Part shown: positions 8,244-18,295 of the stretch, one piece after another
Layout of the letters: every line of letters begins with the position of its first letter
Position numbering within the stretch: position 1 is the stretch's first letter
Assembly: GCF_900176165.1 (NCBI RefSeq)
Contig: NZ_FWWU01000009.1
Location: 592,501 to 656,500 of the forward strand
DNA length: 64,000 nucleotides
Reading direction: 5' to 3'
From: Deinococcus hopiensis KR-140
GTDB taxonomy: Bacteria; Deinococcota; Deinococci; Deinococcales; Deinococcaceae
Notes under the pieces: generated by a model
Told to the model about the DNA's origin: nothing
Database searches by the model: none
What the model saw: the letters and a program-made list of their open reading frames with translations, nothing else
Made by a program: the position numbers and the translations under genes

Positions 8244-9302
8244 TCAGGCGAGCTCGACCACACTGGCGTCAGACAGGGTGAGCTTATGGGTGCTGGGAAC
8301 CCGCCGCCCCCCACGCACCTGAGCCGCCACGCCAATCAGACAGTCCTGCAGGCGGGTGTTGACAGACTCGATTTGCGCCTCGGCGTCCACCACACTGTGT
8401 TCCACCTCGGCCTGACGAATCAGGCTCCCAGGACCGATGCTGGTGAAGGGGCCAATATAGGCGTCCTCCACCACCACGCCCTCGCCGAGCAGCACCGGGC
8501 CGACGATCTTGCTGCGAATGACCCGCGCGGAAGCGGGCACGATGACCCGCCCCGTGATCCGCGACTCGGTGACCTCGCCCTGCACATCCGCGGTAATCTG
8601 TTCCAGCAACAGCCGGTTGGCGTCCAGCAGGTCTGCCGGACGTCCGGTGTCCTTCCACCAGCCCCCCACGCGTTGCCCCACCACCCGCTGTCCCCGTTCG
8701 ATGAGGCCCTGAATGGCGTCGGTAATCTCATATTCGCCCCGTGCCGAGGGCGGCATGCCGTCGAGCACCTCGAAGATCTCGGCCGTGAAGCAGTAGAGCC
8801 CGGCAACGGCCAGGTTGCTGGGCGGGACCTTGGGCTTTTCGACCAGCCGCGTGATGCGGTCACCCTCCATCTGCGCCACCCCGAAGGCCGTTGGATCGGC
8901 AACCTCGACCAGGGCGATGACGGCCGCCGGGCACTCCCGTTGAAACTGTTGAATAAACGGCGACACGCCGTGCTCGAACAGGTTGTCTCCCAGGTACACG
9001 CAGAAGTCTTCTCCCGCAATCCACTCGCGTGCGGTGAGGACGGCGTGGCCCAGGCCGAGCTGCTCATGCTGATCGATCAGCGTCACCTGGGCGTCCGGCA
9101 CTTGCTCGAGGGTCTGTGCAATTTCGGTTCGCGTGGCGTCCGACACCACGATGGCCACCTCATTGATGCCGGCTGCCAGGAGGGAGCGGAGGGCATGAAC
9201 GATAATCGGGGCGCCAGCCACGGGCAGCACCGGTTTGGGCCGCGTGTAGGTGAGGGGACGCAGGCGGGTGCCGAGCCCGGCAGCAGGGATGACAGCTTTC
9301 AT
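8244..9302 (-). CDS. Glucose-1-phosphate thymidylyltransferase, long (left-handed beta-helix) form
   Basis: Nucleotidyltransferase making dTDP-glucose or a related nucleotide sugar. The N-terminal 240 residues carry the signature GLGTRLRPLTYTRPKPVLPV; the C-terminal 110 residues form hexapeptide repeats (IVGPVLLGEGVVVEDAYIGPF and onward), as in the long RmlA subtype. The start at 9302 (MKAVIPAAG) matches the family; an ATG 9 nt upstream gives MHVMKAV and cannot be excluded. It diverges from manC and sits at the edge of the polysaccharide locus. A second, short-form RmlA is encoded at 21384, so this copy may serve another sugar. Confidence 0.9.
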   Translation of the reverse strand: MKAVIPAAGLGTRLRPLTYTRPKPVLPVAGAPIIVHALRSLLAAGINEVAIVVSDATRTEIAQTLEQVPDAQVTLIDQHEQLGLGHAVLTAREWIAGEDFCVYLGDNLFEHGVSPFIQQFQRECPAAVIALVEVADPTAFGVAQMEGDRITRLVEKPKVPPSNLAVAGLYCFTAEIFEVLDGMPPSARGEYEITDAIQGLIERGQRVVGQRVGGWWKDTGRPADLLDANRLLLEQITADVQGEVTESRITGRVIVPASARVIRSKIVGPVLLGEGVVVEDAYIGPFTSIGPGSLIRQAEVEHSVVDAEAQIESVNTRLQDCLIGVAAQVRGGRRVPSTHKLTLSDASVVELA

Positions 9303-9631
9303 GACATGCATTCTAGGAAGATTCAGCGTCTCATGAAGCTCAGGGCTCCTTTACGGAAGTGGTCCGAAGGTCCCCGTCTTCTTTCGGCCAGGCGTGAGAA
9401 AACAGCTTTGTAGGCTTCGGCAGGACAAATGTCATGCGGAGCCTCTCCCCCCTATTCTTTAAGTTCCGTCAGAAGAACGTGAGATGAGCGGGTAGACTGA
9501 CGAGCAGAGCAGTGGCGTTACCGCAGGTTGGAGTTCCCAATGATACAGAAAACAGGTGATGAATCGGTGGTGTTAAAGCTTCGTCGGGGCATTCGAGATT
9601 TTGGGACGGCGCTTTCTGCGGGGACGCAGAG
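9303..9631. promoter_or_regulatory. Divergent control region of the polysaccharide locus
   Basis: About 330 bp between the divergent thymidylyltransferase and manC genes. No gene is supported here. TAGACT (9500-9505) is a possible -10 element toward manC, but no convincing -35 box is seen. The promoters of both transcription units should lie here; their positions are not resolved by eye. Confidence 0.4.
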
Positions 9632-10717
9632 ATGACGTTGACGAATTTCTTCCCAGTTATTCTCGCAGGAGGAAGCGGGGAGCGGTTTTGGCCTCTCTCA
9701 CGCAAGCATCGTCCCAAACAGTTTTTGACGCTCGACGAGACGGGGCGGAGTCTGCTGCAGGCGACCAGCGACCGCTTGACGCAGATCAGCGGAAGCCCGG
9801 AGCAGGTCATGGTGGTGACGGGTGGGGAATACCGGGCGCATGTTCTGGAGCAGTTGCCGGAGATGCCGCTGGACAATCTGATCGTCGAGCCTGTCGCGCG
9901 AGATACGGCGCCCGCCGTGCTTTATGCGGCCCTGCGTCTGGCTCAGGAAGTACCTGATGCGGTTATGGGTGTCTTTCCAGCTGACCACCGAATTACCTCG
10001 CCAAAAGAGTTTGACTCGGTGGTACGGCGTGCAGTTGAGGTTGGGCAGACCAGCGATTATCTGGTGACCCTCGGCGTTACCCCAACCTTCCCTTCTACAG
10101 GCTATGGGTATATTCGAAAAGGGCAGCTCTTGGTGGATGGCGCTCTGCCTGTTTTCCGCGCTGCCCAGTTTACTGAAAAACCTGATGCTGAACTGGCCAG
10201 AGAGTTTTTGATCGATGGCAATTACAGCTGGAATAGCGGAATGTTTGTCTGGACTGTTCAGTCCATTCTAAATGCCTTCAAGAAATACCAGCCACAAATG
10301 TATGACGCTCTTTCTCTTGCTATGACCAGGCGTCGGTCTACAGGCGAGGTTAAGGCTGTGTTCCCGACTTTGCAAAAGATCAGCATTGATTATGCGATAC
10401 TTGAGAAATCGGATCAAGTTGTGGTTATACCAGCAGAATTTGGATGGGATGATCTAGGAGACTGGAATGCTCTGGAGCGATTGCTCAAGGGCGAAGGTCA
10501 AAACGTCTCCGTAGGGCGTCATATTGGCTTGGACACCGATGGCGCCATTCTTTATACCACTCAAGGTGATGATTTGATCGCCACCATAGGATTGGAGGAT
10601 GTGGTGGTGGTTCGGACGCCTGAGATAACGTTGGTTGTTCGCAAAGATAGAACACAAGACATAAAAAAAGTTGTTCAGCAGCTTAAATCCCACCCCGAAC
10701 TGGAGCGTTTTGCGTGA
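9632..10717 (+). CDS. manC: Mannose-1-phosphate guanylyltransferase
   Basis: Makes GDP-mannose from GTP and mannose-1-phosphate. The 361-aa protein begins with PVILAGGSGERFWPLSR, the pyrophosphorylase signature, and contains FTEKP and a WNSGMFVW segment typical of ManC. The C-terminal isomerase (cupin) domain found in long ManA-ManC fusions is absent. The RBS is weak. It is the first gene of the plus-strand polysaccharide operon, and its stop overlaps the next start (GTGA). Confidence 0.93.
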   Translation: MTLTNFFPVILAGGSGERFWPLSRKHRPKQFLTLDETGRSLLQATSDRLTQISGSPEQVMVVTGGEYRAHVLEQLPEMPLDNLIVEPVARDTAPAVLYAALRLAQEVPDAVMGVFPADHRITSPKEFDSVVRRAVEVGQTSDYLVTLGVTPTFPSTGYGYIRKGQLLVDGALPVFRAAQFTEKPDAELAREFLIDGNYSWNSGMFVWTVQSILNAFKKYQPQMYDALSLAMTRRRSTGEVKAVFPTLQKISIDYAILEKSDQVVVIPAEFGWDDLGDWNALERLLKGEGQNVSVGRHIGLDTDGAILYTTQGDDLIATIGLEDVVVVRTPEITLVVRKDRTQDIKKVVQQLKSHPELERFA

Positions 10718-12384
10718 GTGCTTATCAAAAGTCTGGTGAAGTGCCCGTTGGATCTTCGCATCTTGAGAAGGAAATGGAAATAGACCTTGGATCGCTGTGG
10801 CAAGGTATTCGGCGGCGACTTGTCTGGGTATTGCTCACTGCTGGTGTTTTAGGAGTAGGCGTCTATTTTTGGTCTAAATTTCAGCCGCCTGCTTATGAGG
10901 CTTCCTCCAGCCTTGTTACCGCAGGTAACACCAACCTTAATAATCTTCGTGAAGCTCTCGTCACTGCGTCACTGCTACCTGAGGGCGCCTTGCAGGAGGC
11001 CCTGCAGGGCCCGATTGTACTTGGTGAAGTTCTAAAGAAGATTAGATTGGACGCTTCTATTCCTGGCAAGGCGAGGGAAGACATGGCACTCAAGCTCCAG
11101 AAGGAGCTGAGTGATAGGAAGCTCGAGACTATTAAATTGTCTCCTCGTCTTGATCTGAGCGGTAATGGCGTTTATACGGTTTCTGCAAGGGGGCCAACAC
11201 CCCAGGCTGCTGCTCGACTGGTGGACACAACCGTCTCTGCTCTACTCAATTGGGATCAGAATAGGGCTTTGAGAGGTGTGCAACGCGCAGAGCGGAGTTT
11301 GCGTGCTCAACTCGCCGAAATCGATCGGCAGTTGGCAAGTGATCAGAACACCAGGCTAGAGCGGGACACGTTGATTGCCGCCCGCGCTACTGCTCAAAGG
11401 AATTTGGCTCAAGCCCGAATCCAGGCAGAAGGCATTACTGGCTCTCTTGAGCTGGTGGCTCCTGCCGTTGTGCCTCTCAGACCTGTAGCTCCAAAACCTT
11501 TAAGGAATGCAATTCTGGCAACAATGCTGACCTTGTTCCTTGGGGTTGGTGTGGCCGCTTTGCGAACAATTCTCGACAGGACTGTGCGAAGTGAAGACGA
11601 CCTCCTGGCCTTTGGTCTTCCTACATTAGGGACAATCCCTCGTTTGCAACGTCGTGATATTGTTTTCAATGGCATTGTACGGGCCGCTCGTGAAGCAGGT
11701 CTATACGAGGCTGTTGGCTTTCTCAGAGTCAATTTGCTTTCGCGCTTGGGTAGTCGCTCAGGACAGTATGTCATGATTTCTTCCACAGTTCCTGGAGAGG
11801 GTAAAAGTAGTCTGACAGCTACCCTTGCCGATGGGTTGGCGACAAGCGGACAGAAGGTCCTGATTATTGACGCCGACTTACGTCGTGGTACACAGGAAGA
11901 AGTTTGGGATAAGTATGAGCGAGAGCATACCTGGGTGCAACTTGTCGGTGTTGAAGGAGCAAGAACGTTTCGGGAGGCCCTGATCCGTCCTGAGAACGTT
12001 CAAGTCATGCAAGCAGAGCCGAACGTGTATGTTTTACCTGCAGGCCCAGGTCTGCATGACAGTTTAGGATTGCTCAACCGTCCGGATCTGAACCAGATTT
12101 TGCGTCAGTGGGGCCAGGGCTTTGATGTTGTTTTGGTAGACAGTGCACCACTGCTTGCGCTGGCAGATGGACTTGTCCTGGGCAAATACATGGACGCAGT
12201 TCTCCTTGTAACGGAATCGGGTAAGACAAGTATTCAATCCGTGAGGCAGGCCTTACGTCGAGCCCAGGGTGCAAGGGTTCCTATTCTTGGTTTTATCATA
12301 AACAAAATCAACTTTTCCAATTCGGAAGCCCGTCTCTATGGCTATAATTATGCTTATTCTCCCCGTAATAAGGAAGTGCGCTGA
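10714..12384 (+). CDS. Fused Wzz chain-length determinant / BY-type tyrosine autokinase
   Basis: The 556-aa inner-membrane protein controls polymer length and export. The N-terminal Wzz domain has a membrane helix (about 33-52), a periplasmic region with coiled-coil (about 185-230) and a second helix near 265-285. The C-terminal cytoplasmic CpsD/CapB kinase has Walker A SSTVPGEGKSS, Walker A' LIIDADLRRG and Walker B VVLVDSAPL. The tail carries four alternating tyrosines (Y542, Y544, Y546, Y548), the expected autophosphorylation cluster. GTG start overlaps manC by 4 bp. A fused architecture is usual outside the Firmicutes. Confidence 0.93.
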   Translation: MSAYQKSGEVPVGSSHLEKEMEIDLGSLWQGIRRRLVWVLLTAGVLGVGVYFWSKFQPPAYEASSSLVTAGNTNLNNLREALVTASLLPEGALQEALQGPIVLGEVLKKIRLDASIPGKAREDMALKLQKELSDRKLETIKLSPRLDLSGNGVYTVSARGPTPQAAARLVDTTVSALLNWDQNRALRGVQRAERSLRAQLAEIDRQLASDQNTRLERDTLIAARATAQRNLAQARIQAEGITGSLELVAPAVVPLRPVAPKPLRNAILATMLTLFLGVGVAALRTILDRTVRSEDDLLAFGLPTLGTIPRLQRRDIVFNGIVRAAREAGLYEAVGFLRVNLLSRLGSRSGQYVMISSTVPGEGKSSLTATLADGLATSGQKVLIIDADLRRGTQEEVWDKYEREHTWVQLVGVEGARTFREALIRPENVQVMQAEPNVYVLPAGPGLHDSLGLLNRPDLNQILRQWGQGFDVVLVDSAPLLALADGLVLGKYMDAVLLVTESGKTSIQSVRQALRRAQGARVPILGFIINKINFSNSEARLYGYNYAYSPRNKEVR

Positions 12385-12387
12385 TTT

Positions 12388-13836
12388 ATGGGCATGCGAT
12401 TGTCATCAGAAAGAGTGGCAACGCGAGCGGGTCGTGCCCAGGTAGCCCTGAATTTTCAAATATCTTTTGCACTTCAGGTGCTGGCACTTCTGATTGGAGA
12501 TCTCGCGTCTGTTCTGTTGGCATATGGGGTGTCTTCTTTAATTGTAAAAACGATTGGCGGACCATCTCTTCGTTTGGAAGCAGTTATAACGTGGATGGCT
12601 CTCTGGATCTCCTGGAGGGCTTATCAGGGACTGTATCCAGGATATGGGCGCTCTCCACAAACTGAGTTGCGACTTCATACTGTCGGTACTACCTTGATCG
12701 CTCTGACACAATTGGCGGCTTCTTTTGCTGCACATTCCTTTCCACTAAGTGCGCGAAGTGTAATTATTGAATGGTTGGCAGTGCTTTTTGTTGGTCTCTT
12801 TGTCAGATACTTTATTCGTAATATACTCATACGATCTGGGAATTATGGCCGACCTGTTAGTATTATAGGCGCAGGCTCGACCGCATCTCTTATAATCACA
12901 CACTTAAAGAGGCACCCCGCCTATGGACTCAATCCTGTGGCCGCTTATGATGATAATGTCGTCTTGCACGGATCTATGTTGTGTGAGATCCCTGTTCTTG
13001 GGTCTATAGAGCTTGCCTTGACCCAACCGGCAACTCAACACGCCCTCATATCAATACCGAGTGCAAGATCTGAAGTGCAACAGCGCCTGATTAATAGCAT
13101 CTATGCCGCTTTTCCTATAACCTGGGTTATCCCTGATCTATTTAATGTTCCTAATCAAGCTCTCCAGTTTCATAATATTGGGACCGTTGCAAGCCTAGAA
13201 CTCAAGAACAATCTAAGAAGTATAAGATCGAGATTGGTTAAAAGGAGTCTTGACCTGATAGGCTCAACTCTCGGTCTTATTATCCTGTTGCCAATCTTGG
13301 TTTTGATCGCTCTTGCTATTAAGATAGACAGTCCTGGCCCAGTGGTGTACCGTGCTCGTCGTCTTGGTAGGTATGGAAAAACATTTGATTGTTTCAAGTT
13401 TCGCAGTATGCATCGTAATGCAGAAGAGAAGCTTCAGAGGATGCTGGACAATGACCCTTCACTAAAAGAGGAATTTGACTCTACACATAAGCTGAAAAAT
13501 GATCCTCGTGTGACACGTGTCGGGCGTTTTTTGCGTAAAACCAGTTTGGATGAACTTCCCCAGCTTATCAATGTCATCATTGGTAATATGAGCCTTGTTG
13601 GTCCCCGCCCTATCGTTGAAGCCGAAGTTTCTAGATATAAGAGTGTTTATGAAGTGTATAAGCAGGTTCAGCCGGGTATGACGGGATATTGGCAAGCCAA
13701 TGGCAGAAGTGATACAACGTATGACGAACGAGTTGATATGGATAAATTTTACATTACGAACTGGACAGTCTGGCTTGATCTAATTATATTGCTTCAAACG
13801 GTAAGAGTGGTGCTTATGGGTCGGGGAGCGTATTAG
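12388..13836 (+). CDS. Undecaprenyl-phosphate sugar phosphotransferase (WbaP/WcaJ type)
   Basis: Starts repeat-unit assembly by moving a sugar-1-phosphate from a nucleotide sugar to undecaprenyl phosphate. The 482-aa protein has four or five N-terminal membrane helices, a CoA-binding-like domain with GAGSTASLIITHL, then the catalytic PglC/WbaP domain: KRSLDLIGSTLGLIILLP re-entrant helix, KFRSMH, LRKTSLDELPQLINV and SLVGPRP. The start lies 3 bp after the kinase stop. Sugar donor (galactose or glucose) cannot be told from sequence. Confidence 0.93.
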   Translation: MGMRLSSERVATRAGRAQVALNFQISFALQVLALLIGDLASVLLAYGVSSLIVKTIGGPSLRLEAVITWMALWISWRAYQGLYPGYGRSPQTELRLHTVGTTLIALTQLAASFAAHSFPLSARSVIIEWLAVLFVGLFVRYFIRNILIRSGNYGRPVSIIGAGSTASLIITHLKRHPAYGLNPVAAYDDNVVLHGSMLCEIPVLGSIELALTQPATQHALISIPSARSEVQQRLINSIYAAFPITWVIPDLFNVPNQALQFHNIGTVASLELKNNLRSIRSRLVKRSLDLIGSTLGLIILLPILVLIALAIKIDSPGPVVYRARRLGRYGKTFDCFKFRSMHRNAEEKLQRMLDNDPSLKEEFDSTHKLKNDPRVTRVGRFLRKTSLDELPQLINVIIGNMSLVGPRPIVEAEVSRYKSVYEVYKQVQPGMTGYWQANGRSDTTYDERVDMDKFYITNWTVWLDLIILLQTVRVVLMGRGAY

Positions 13837-15078
13837 ATGGGTGCAAAGCTTGGAAAATACTTTGTTCTTTATGGTGCCCATGGACTAAAGCTGTTCTCAT
13901 TTATTATTCTGATACCACTTTTTACTAAAATTTTCCCCAAGTCGTTGTGGGGGCAGGTGCTTATAGTCCAAGCCCTGGCATTGTGGTTGCAGATGGTTAT
14001 CGAGTACGGATTTAACCTCTCTGCCACAAGAGGGATGGCCAGGGTAAGGAATGATACCGATGCGCTCTCGGCGCTGGCCTCGGGAGTCATCGGTGCAAAA
14101 ATCATTCTTGCTGTCATAGTTATAGTAATTGCGTTCTTTGTCGCATCCTTTGTTCCAGCTTTTCATGGTTTGGGCAATTTGGTCTTCTGGTCAACTCTGT
14201 TCGCTGTTGTGCAAGGCTTCAATCCCATCTGGTACTTCATGGCCACTGATCAGTTTGGGAAATATGCTTTAATAGACTTTGCTTCACGGGCAAGCTATCT
14301 TCTGCTTTGCTTTTTTCTGATAAAATCACAAGGAGATGCCTACAAAATTTTTGGTGTGGGTATCTTGACTGGGATTTTTACCTGCTTTCTGGGCTACGAA
14401 AGAATGTACAGGCAGATGAAATTTAAGGCCCCGTCACGAATAGAGTCGATCGCGGCGCTGAGAGATGGTGCCAGCCTCTTCTTTTTTATGGCGGCCACCA
14501 GTATTTATACAACTCTTAATCTTCCAATACTAGGATCATCTCAACCAAGTGCCGTCGTTGCTGCATATGGTACTTCGGACAGGATTGTTCGGGCAACCAG
14601 TGGGTTGCTTGAGCCACTGAATCGTATTGTTTATGCTCGACTTTCCTATCTATACAAGAATAAGTTTGAGGATGCAATTAAGTTTTTGAGGACTGCCGCT
14701 TTAATTGTGATTCTTGGTGGACTTATACTATTTATTTCATTTGAGATACTTTCACCTCTATTAATAAAAATTGTTGCTCCAAGCTACCCGGAGGCAGTGA
14801 AGTATATCAGGGGTCTCCTTATTGTTGTTCCCATTGTAGCAATAAATAATGTTCTTGGGTTTCACGTAATGCTTCCACTTGGTTTGGATAAAGCATTTAA
14901 TACAATATTTATATCGGTCAGTGTTATAAGCGCACTGGCCATGCTCGTCTTGACCCCTAGGTTTGGCACCTATGGAATGACGCTGGTAACAATATCAACA
15001 GAGGTTCTTGCTTGTCTAGCGATGTTGTATTTCATTCGTTCGAGCGGTGTGCTTTTGAGGAAGACGGTTGCGCGATGA
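13837..15078 (+). CDS. Wzx-type polysaccharide flippase
   Basis: The 413-aa protein is almost entirely hydrophobic with about 12 predicted membrane helices and resembles the MATE/MOP-superfamily O-antigen flippases (for example WFMATDQFGKYA and ASRASYLLLCFFLIKSQGD). It would move the lipid-linked repeat unit across the inner membrane. ATG follows the preceding TAG directly. Codon and base use turn AT-rich from here to about 20.3 kb, unlike the GC-rich flanks, indicating acquired DNA. Confidence 0.88.
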   Translation: MGAKLGKYFVLYGAHGLKLFSFIILIPLFTKIFPKSLWGQVLIVQALALWLQMVIEYGFNLSATRGMARVRNDTDALSALASGVIGAKIILAVIVIVIAFFVASFVPAFHGLGNLVFWSTLFAVVQGFNPIWYFMATDQFGKYALIDFASRASYLLLCFFLIKSQGDAYKIFGVGILTGIFTCFLGYERMYRQMKFKAPSRIESIAALRDGASLFFFMAATSIYTTLNLPILGSSQPSAVVAAYGTSDRIVRATSGLLEPLNRIVYARLSYLYKNKFEDAIKFLRTAALIVILGGLILFISFEILSPLLIKIVAPSYPEAVKYIRGLLIVVPIVAINNVLGFHVMLPLGLDKAFNTIFISVSVISALAMLVLTPRFGTYGMTLVTISTEVLACLAMLYFIRSSGVLLRKTVAR

Positions 15079-15147
15079 ATTAATAGGTGATTCGATAAGT
15101 AATCGGCAGAGATAGTAGTTTCTAGAAGATTATTGGAGGTGTCTGGC

Positions 15148-15792
15148 ATGTTGAGAAGAGTTGTTCGGGTTTTTGATGAGAAGGGCGGGACATATTTTAT
15201 TCGGCTTATTTATTCAATTGTTAGATCAAGATATATGGTGAAAAAATATGGATATGGAGGAGGTTTAAAGCTATCGGAGAGTGCTTATATTTCTGGACGT
15301 AGGGATATTATTATTGGGAAGGACGTTACTATCGGTAAGCGATCTCGAATTGAGGCAATATCTAGGCATGGTGAACGTAGATATATACCACACTTATCGA
15401 TTGGAAAAGGTACTGCTATAAATGATGATGTCCATATTGCCTGCATTTCTAGAGTCAGCATCGGAGAAGATGTTCTGATGGCAAGTAGGATCTATATTAG
15501 TGACCACAATCATGGGATATACAATGGATCAAATCCAGATAGTCCATATAATCCACCCAATAATAGACCTCTGTCTATCCAACCAGTGCATATTGGAAGT
15601 AAGGTCTGGCTTGGTGAGGGGGTCTGCGTGCTGCCAGGAGTTTCTATAGGAGATGGTGCAATAGTTGGAGCGAACAGTGTTGTAACCCGGAATATACCCG
15701 CCAATTCTATAGCGGTCGGGGTCCCTGCTCAAGTGATTAAAGTCTTTAAAGAAGAACTAGGCACCTGGATTGGAGTAAAAAAAGATGGCTAA
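15148..15792 (+). CDS. Left-handed beta-helix O-acetyltransferase
   Basis: A 214-aa hexapeptide-repeat transferase (WbbJ/Maa type) that probably acetylates a repeat-unit sugar. Repeats run from about residue 50 to 190 (IIIGKDVTIGKRSRI, VHIGSKVWLGEGVCVLPGVS, IVGANSVVTRNIPANSIAVGVPA), with SDHNHGIY carrying the likely catalytic His. The ATG at 15148 is preceded by GGAGGT at a 7-nt spacing; the upstream TTG at 15133 is part of that RBS region and was rejected. The end overlaps the next gene by 8 bp. Confidence 0.9.
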   Translation: MLRRVVRVFDEKGGTYFIRLIYSIVRSRYMVKKYGYGGGLKLSESAYISGRRDIIIGKDVTIGKRSRIEAISRHGERRYIPHLSIGKGTAINDDVHIACISRVSIGEDVLMASRIYISDHNHGIYNGSNPDSPYNPPNNRPLSIQPVHIGSKVWLGEGVCVLPGVSIGDGAIVGANSVVTRNIPANSIAVGVPAQVIKVFKEELGTWIGVKKDG

Positions 15793-17011
15793 GCGTTCAA
15801 TATTCACAATAGTCAACAATAATTATATCCACTTCGCTCAAGCCCTGGCTGAATCAATCTTCAGGAATTCGCCGGGCCAAGACTTCTTTATTATACTTCT
15901 TGATGATAAAGAAGAATATTTGAATTTTGATCCAAGAATTAAAATTATACGTGCCGAGGACCTCCGAATAGAGGACTTTGTCCATAGAGCATTCTATTAT
16001 GACATTACAGAGCTGGCAACAAGCATAAAGCCGGATGTATTTCTTCACATGTCCGACTTAGGATATGACTCTGTCATATATTTTGATCCAGATATTTATT
16101 TATATGAAAATCTGGGCGATTTATATAGTTTGATCGAAGATAATAATATCGTTGTTACTCCTCATTTACCTGCTCCCATAAACACACCTGATGGACTGCG
16201 ACCAAATGAATTGGACATTTTAAGAACCGGTGTTTACAACCTTGGCTTTATTGGTATTCATCTTACCGATGAATCGATTAGGTTTTTGAGGTGGTGGGCA
16301 TCGCGTCTGAAGTACTATTCATTTGAGTCGTACGATAGCGGGCTCTATACCGACCAGAAGTGGATCAATATAGCCGCCACGATGTTTAGTGGCCTCCGTG
16401 TGCTGGATACTCCTGGGTACAACCTGGCTTATTGGAACTTACACGCACATAAAGTAACTTCCAATAAAGATAAGCATTTTGTAGATGGAAAAAAACTCAT
16501 TTTCTTTCATTTTAGTGGCTTCAAGATTGACGCTGAGCAGATATCAAAGAATCAGAACAGATATAGTTTCACAGATAAACCAGAGCTGAAGGTCATATTT
16601 GATGGATACCGTTCTGAGGTGTTGAAATTCTATAATAAAAAAAGAAGTCTGGTATATAAATATGCTAATTTCTCGACAGGAAAATCTATATCCAGTTTTC
16701 AGCGATCGACTTATTTTATGATTTATTGTAAAAAGAATCTTACCTTCAATCCCTTTGACTGCGACTGGCATGGAATCATAGATCAAGCTGTTGCATCAGA
16801 GGACGCGGTCAAGATAAAAATACATACAACGGACAGTCTGAGCCGATATGTGAAATCAAAACTTATAAGATCGAGTGCAAGGTTGATGGTTCGACGAGGA
16901 ATGGGAGTAAATCGTTCGTTCAGTTCGGTCATCCATAACATACACTTAATGACAAATAGGCTTAACTATAGCAACTTGCTCTCTATTCTGATACTTACTG
17001 GGGAAGACTGA
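15785..17011 (+). CDS. Glycosyltransferase with DxD motif (GT-A, GT8-like)
   Basis: The 408-aa protein begins with IFTIVNNNYIHFAQALAESI, a nucleotide-sugar-binding opening seen in GT8-like enzymes, and has YFDPDIYLYENL with the metal-binding DxD near residue 100. WWASRLKYYSFESYDSGLYTDQKW follows the pattern of similar exopolysaccharide transferases. It probably adds one sugar to the lipid-linked repeat unit at the cytoplasmic face. Strongly AT-rich codon use. Acceptor and donor are unknown. Confidence 0.8.
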   Translation: MAKRSIFTIVNNNYIHFAQALAESIFRNSPGQDFFIILLDDKEEYLNFDPRIKIIRAEDLRIEDFVHRAFYYDITELATSIKPDVFLHMSDLGYDSVIYFDPDIYLYENLGDLYSLIEDNNIVVTPHLPAPINTPDGLRPNELDILRTGVYNLGFIGIHLTDESIRFLRWWASRLKYYSFESYDSGLYTDQKWINIAATMFSGLRVLDTPGYNLAYWNLHAHKVTSNKDKHFVDGKKLIFFHFSGFKIDAEQISKNQNRYSFTDKPELKVIFDGYRSEVLKFYNKKRSLVYKYANFSTGKSISSFQRSTYFMIYCKKNLTFNPFDCDWHGIIDQAVASEDAVKIKIHTTDSLSRYVKSKLIRSSARLMVRRGMGVNRSFSSVIHNIHLMTNRLNYSNLLSILILTGED

Positions 17012-18295
17012 GTGCGTGTACTACAGCCCTGGTGGATGGCCATATATAGCTTTATGGCAATAGTGTTATTTTCCCTATTGCCTCCCTCAGTCTACTCTTT
17101 TTATACAAAAGAGAGAGACATAATGTACTTGAATGAAAAATTCTATGTCTTTGCTCTGGCGTGCACTCTCGTTTTTTGCCTTATATCATTGATCTCTGCG
17201 AGGCTAACCTCTGTTCTTCCTGGCTTCAGAATAATTAGACCTTATCGAGTATTTTATTTTCTTTCAATATTAAATGTAGGCCTCTCTTTAGTAAAGATTG
17301 CCTACATTCAAATCTCCTTTGGTCTGGGACAGATCTTTTCGTCTTACTTTGGTAACACGGCAGGATATACTGTAAAAGACGAATTAAATGAGGTGATAGC
17401 CGGAGGGAAAATTGGATGGATTGGCGATGCTACTTTGGGAGCAATGTGCGGGATACTATGGATTTATTTCTACCTCTTGAGGCGCAGAAAAACCGATACC
17501 ACTATTCTACTATTTAATATACTACTTTTCACTATTTCTGCGTTTCTCTCGCTCGCTCGAGATTCTCTCACTACACTTGTAATTGTAGGATTTATTGTTT
17601 ATCTTTCCTCGATTGATGGGAATAGCTTGAAGAGGTTGTATAAATCGGTAAGAGCAATTCTACTATCACTAATTGTTGTAACAAGTTTATTCTATGTAAT
17701 TGATTCTGCCAGGAATAAAACTAGCGGGCAGAATGAATTCATAGCACAATTAATTGGCTATTTTCCTGCCTCTGTTAATAGGGGGGCCGCAGTGGTAGGA
17801 GGACAATTGGTATATCCCAATAATAATTCTGGGTACTACTCTACCCAGTTTATATGGGATCTGCCCCTTATGTCTCGATTGCTTGCGCTTCCCGAGAACG
17901 CCCGTCAGGTTGGTCTTGATATACCACTAACGCCTGGCGAGAACTGGAAGGAACAATTCGCACACGTTCGCAGTTATGGGTTTAATCAAAGATACATATG
18001 GGCAACAATATATGGTTTTACGTTTAACGATTTTAAATGGGGTTCAATAATATATTTTGGGCTATACGGCGTTATTATTGGGTTACTCTACTCCAGCTAT
18101 AGAAAAAATTCAATTTTTGGTACTTTTTTATATCCATTTGGATTGGCCACAATAGTAAAATGGGTGAGCGTCTCAGCTTTTTCTCAAAGGGTCACGCTTA
18201 TCATTCTGGCGCTGGTCTTTTTGACTCTTTGTATAGATAGAATTAAGTTGACAAGAAAGGTTTACGATGAGAAAAGTTTCTCTGCTGGCCTTTGA
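17012..18295 (+). CDS. Wzy-like oligosaccharide repeat-unit polymerase
   Basis: The 427-aa protein has about ten membrane helices and a long extracytoplasmic loop (about residues 235-325), the topology of Wzy polymerases, which vary greatly in sequence. Its position between glycosyltransferases in a locus that already holds Wzx and Wzz supports the call. A GTG directly follows the previous stop; an in-frame ATG at 17036 is an alternative start. The next gene overlaps its end by 29 bp. Confidence 0.8.
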   Translation: MRVLQPWWMAIYSFMAIVLFSLLPPSVYSFYTKERDIMYLNEKFYVFALACTLVFCLISLISARLTSVLPGFRIIRPYRVFYFLSILNVGLSLVKIAYIQISFGLGQIFSSYFGNTAGYTVKDELNEVIAGGKIGWIGDATLGAMCGILWIYFYLLRRRKTDTTILLFNILLFTISAFLSLARDSLTTLVIVGFIVYLSSIDGNSLKRLYKSVRAILLSLIVVTSLFYVIDSARNKTSGQNEFIAQLIGYFPASVNRGAAVVGGQLVYPNNNSGYYSTQFIWDLPLMSRLLALPENARQVGLDIPLTPGENWKEQFAHVRSYGFNQRYIWATIYGFTFNDFKWGSIIYFGLYGVIIGLLYSSYRKNSIFGTFLYPFGLATIVKWVSVSAFSQRVTLIILALVFLTLCIDRIKLTRKVYDEKSFSAGL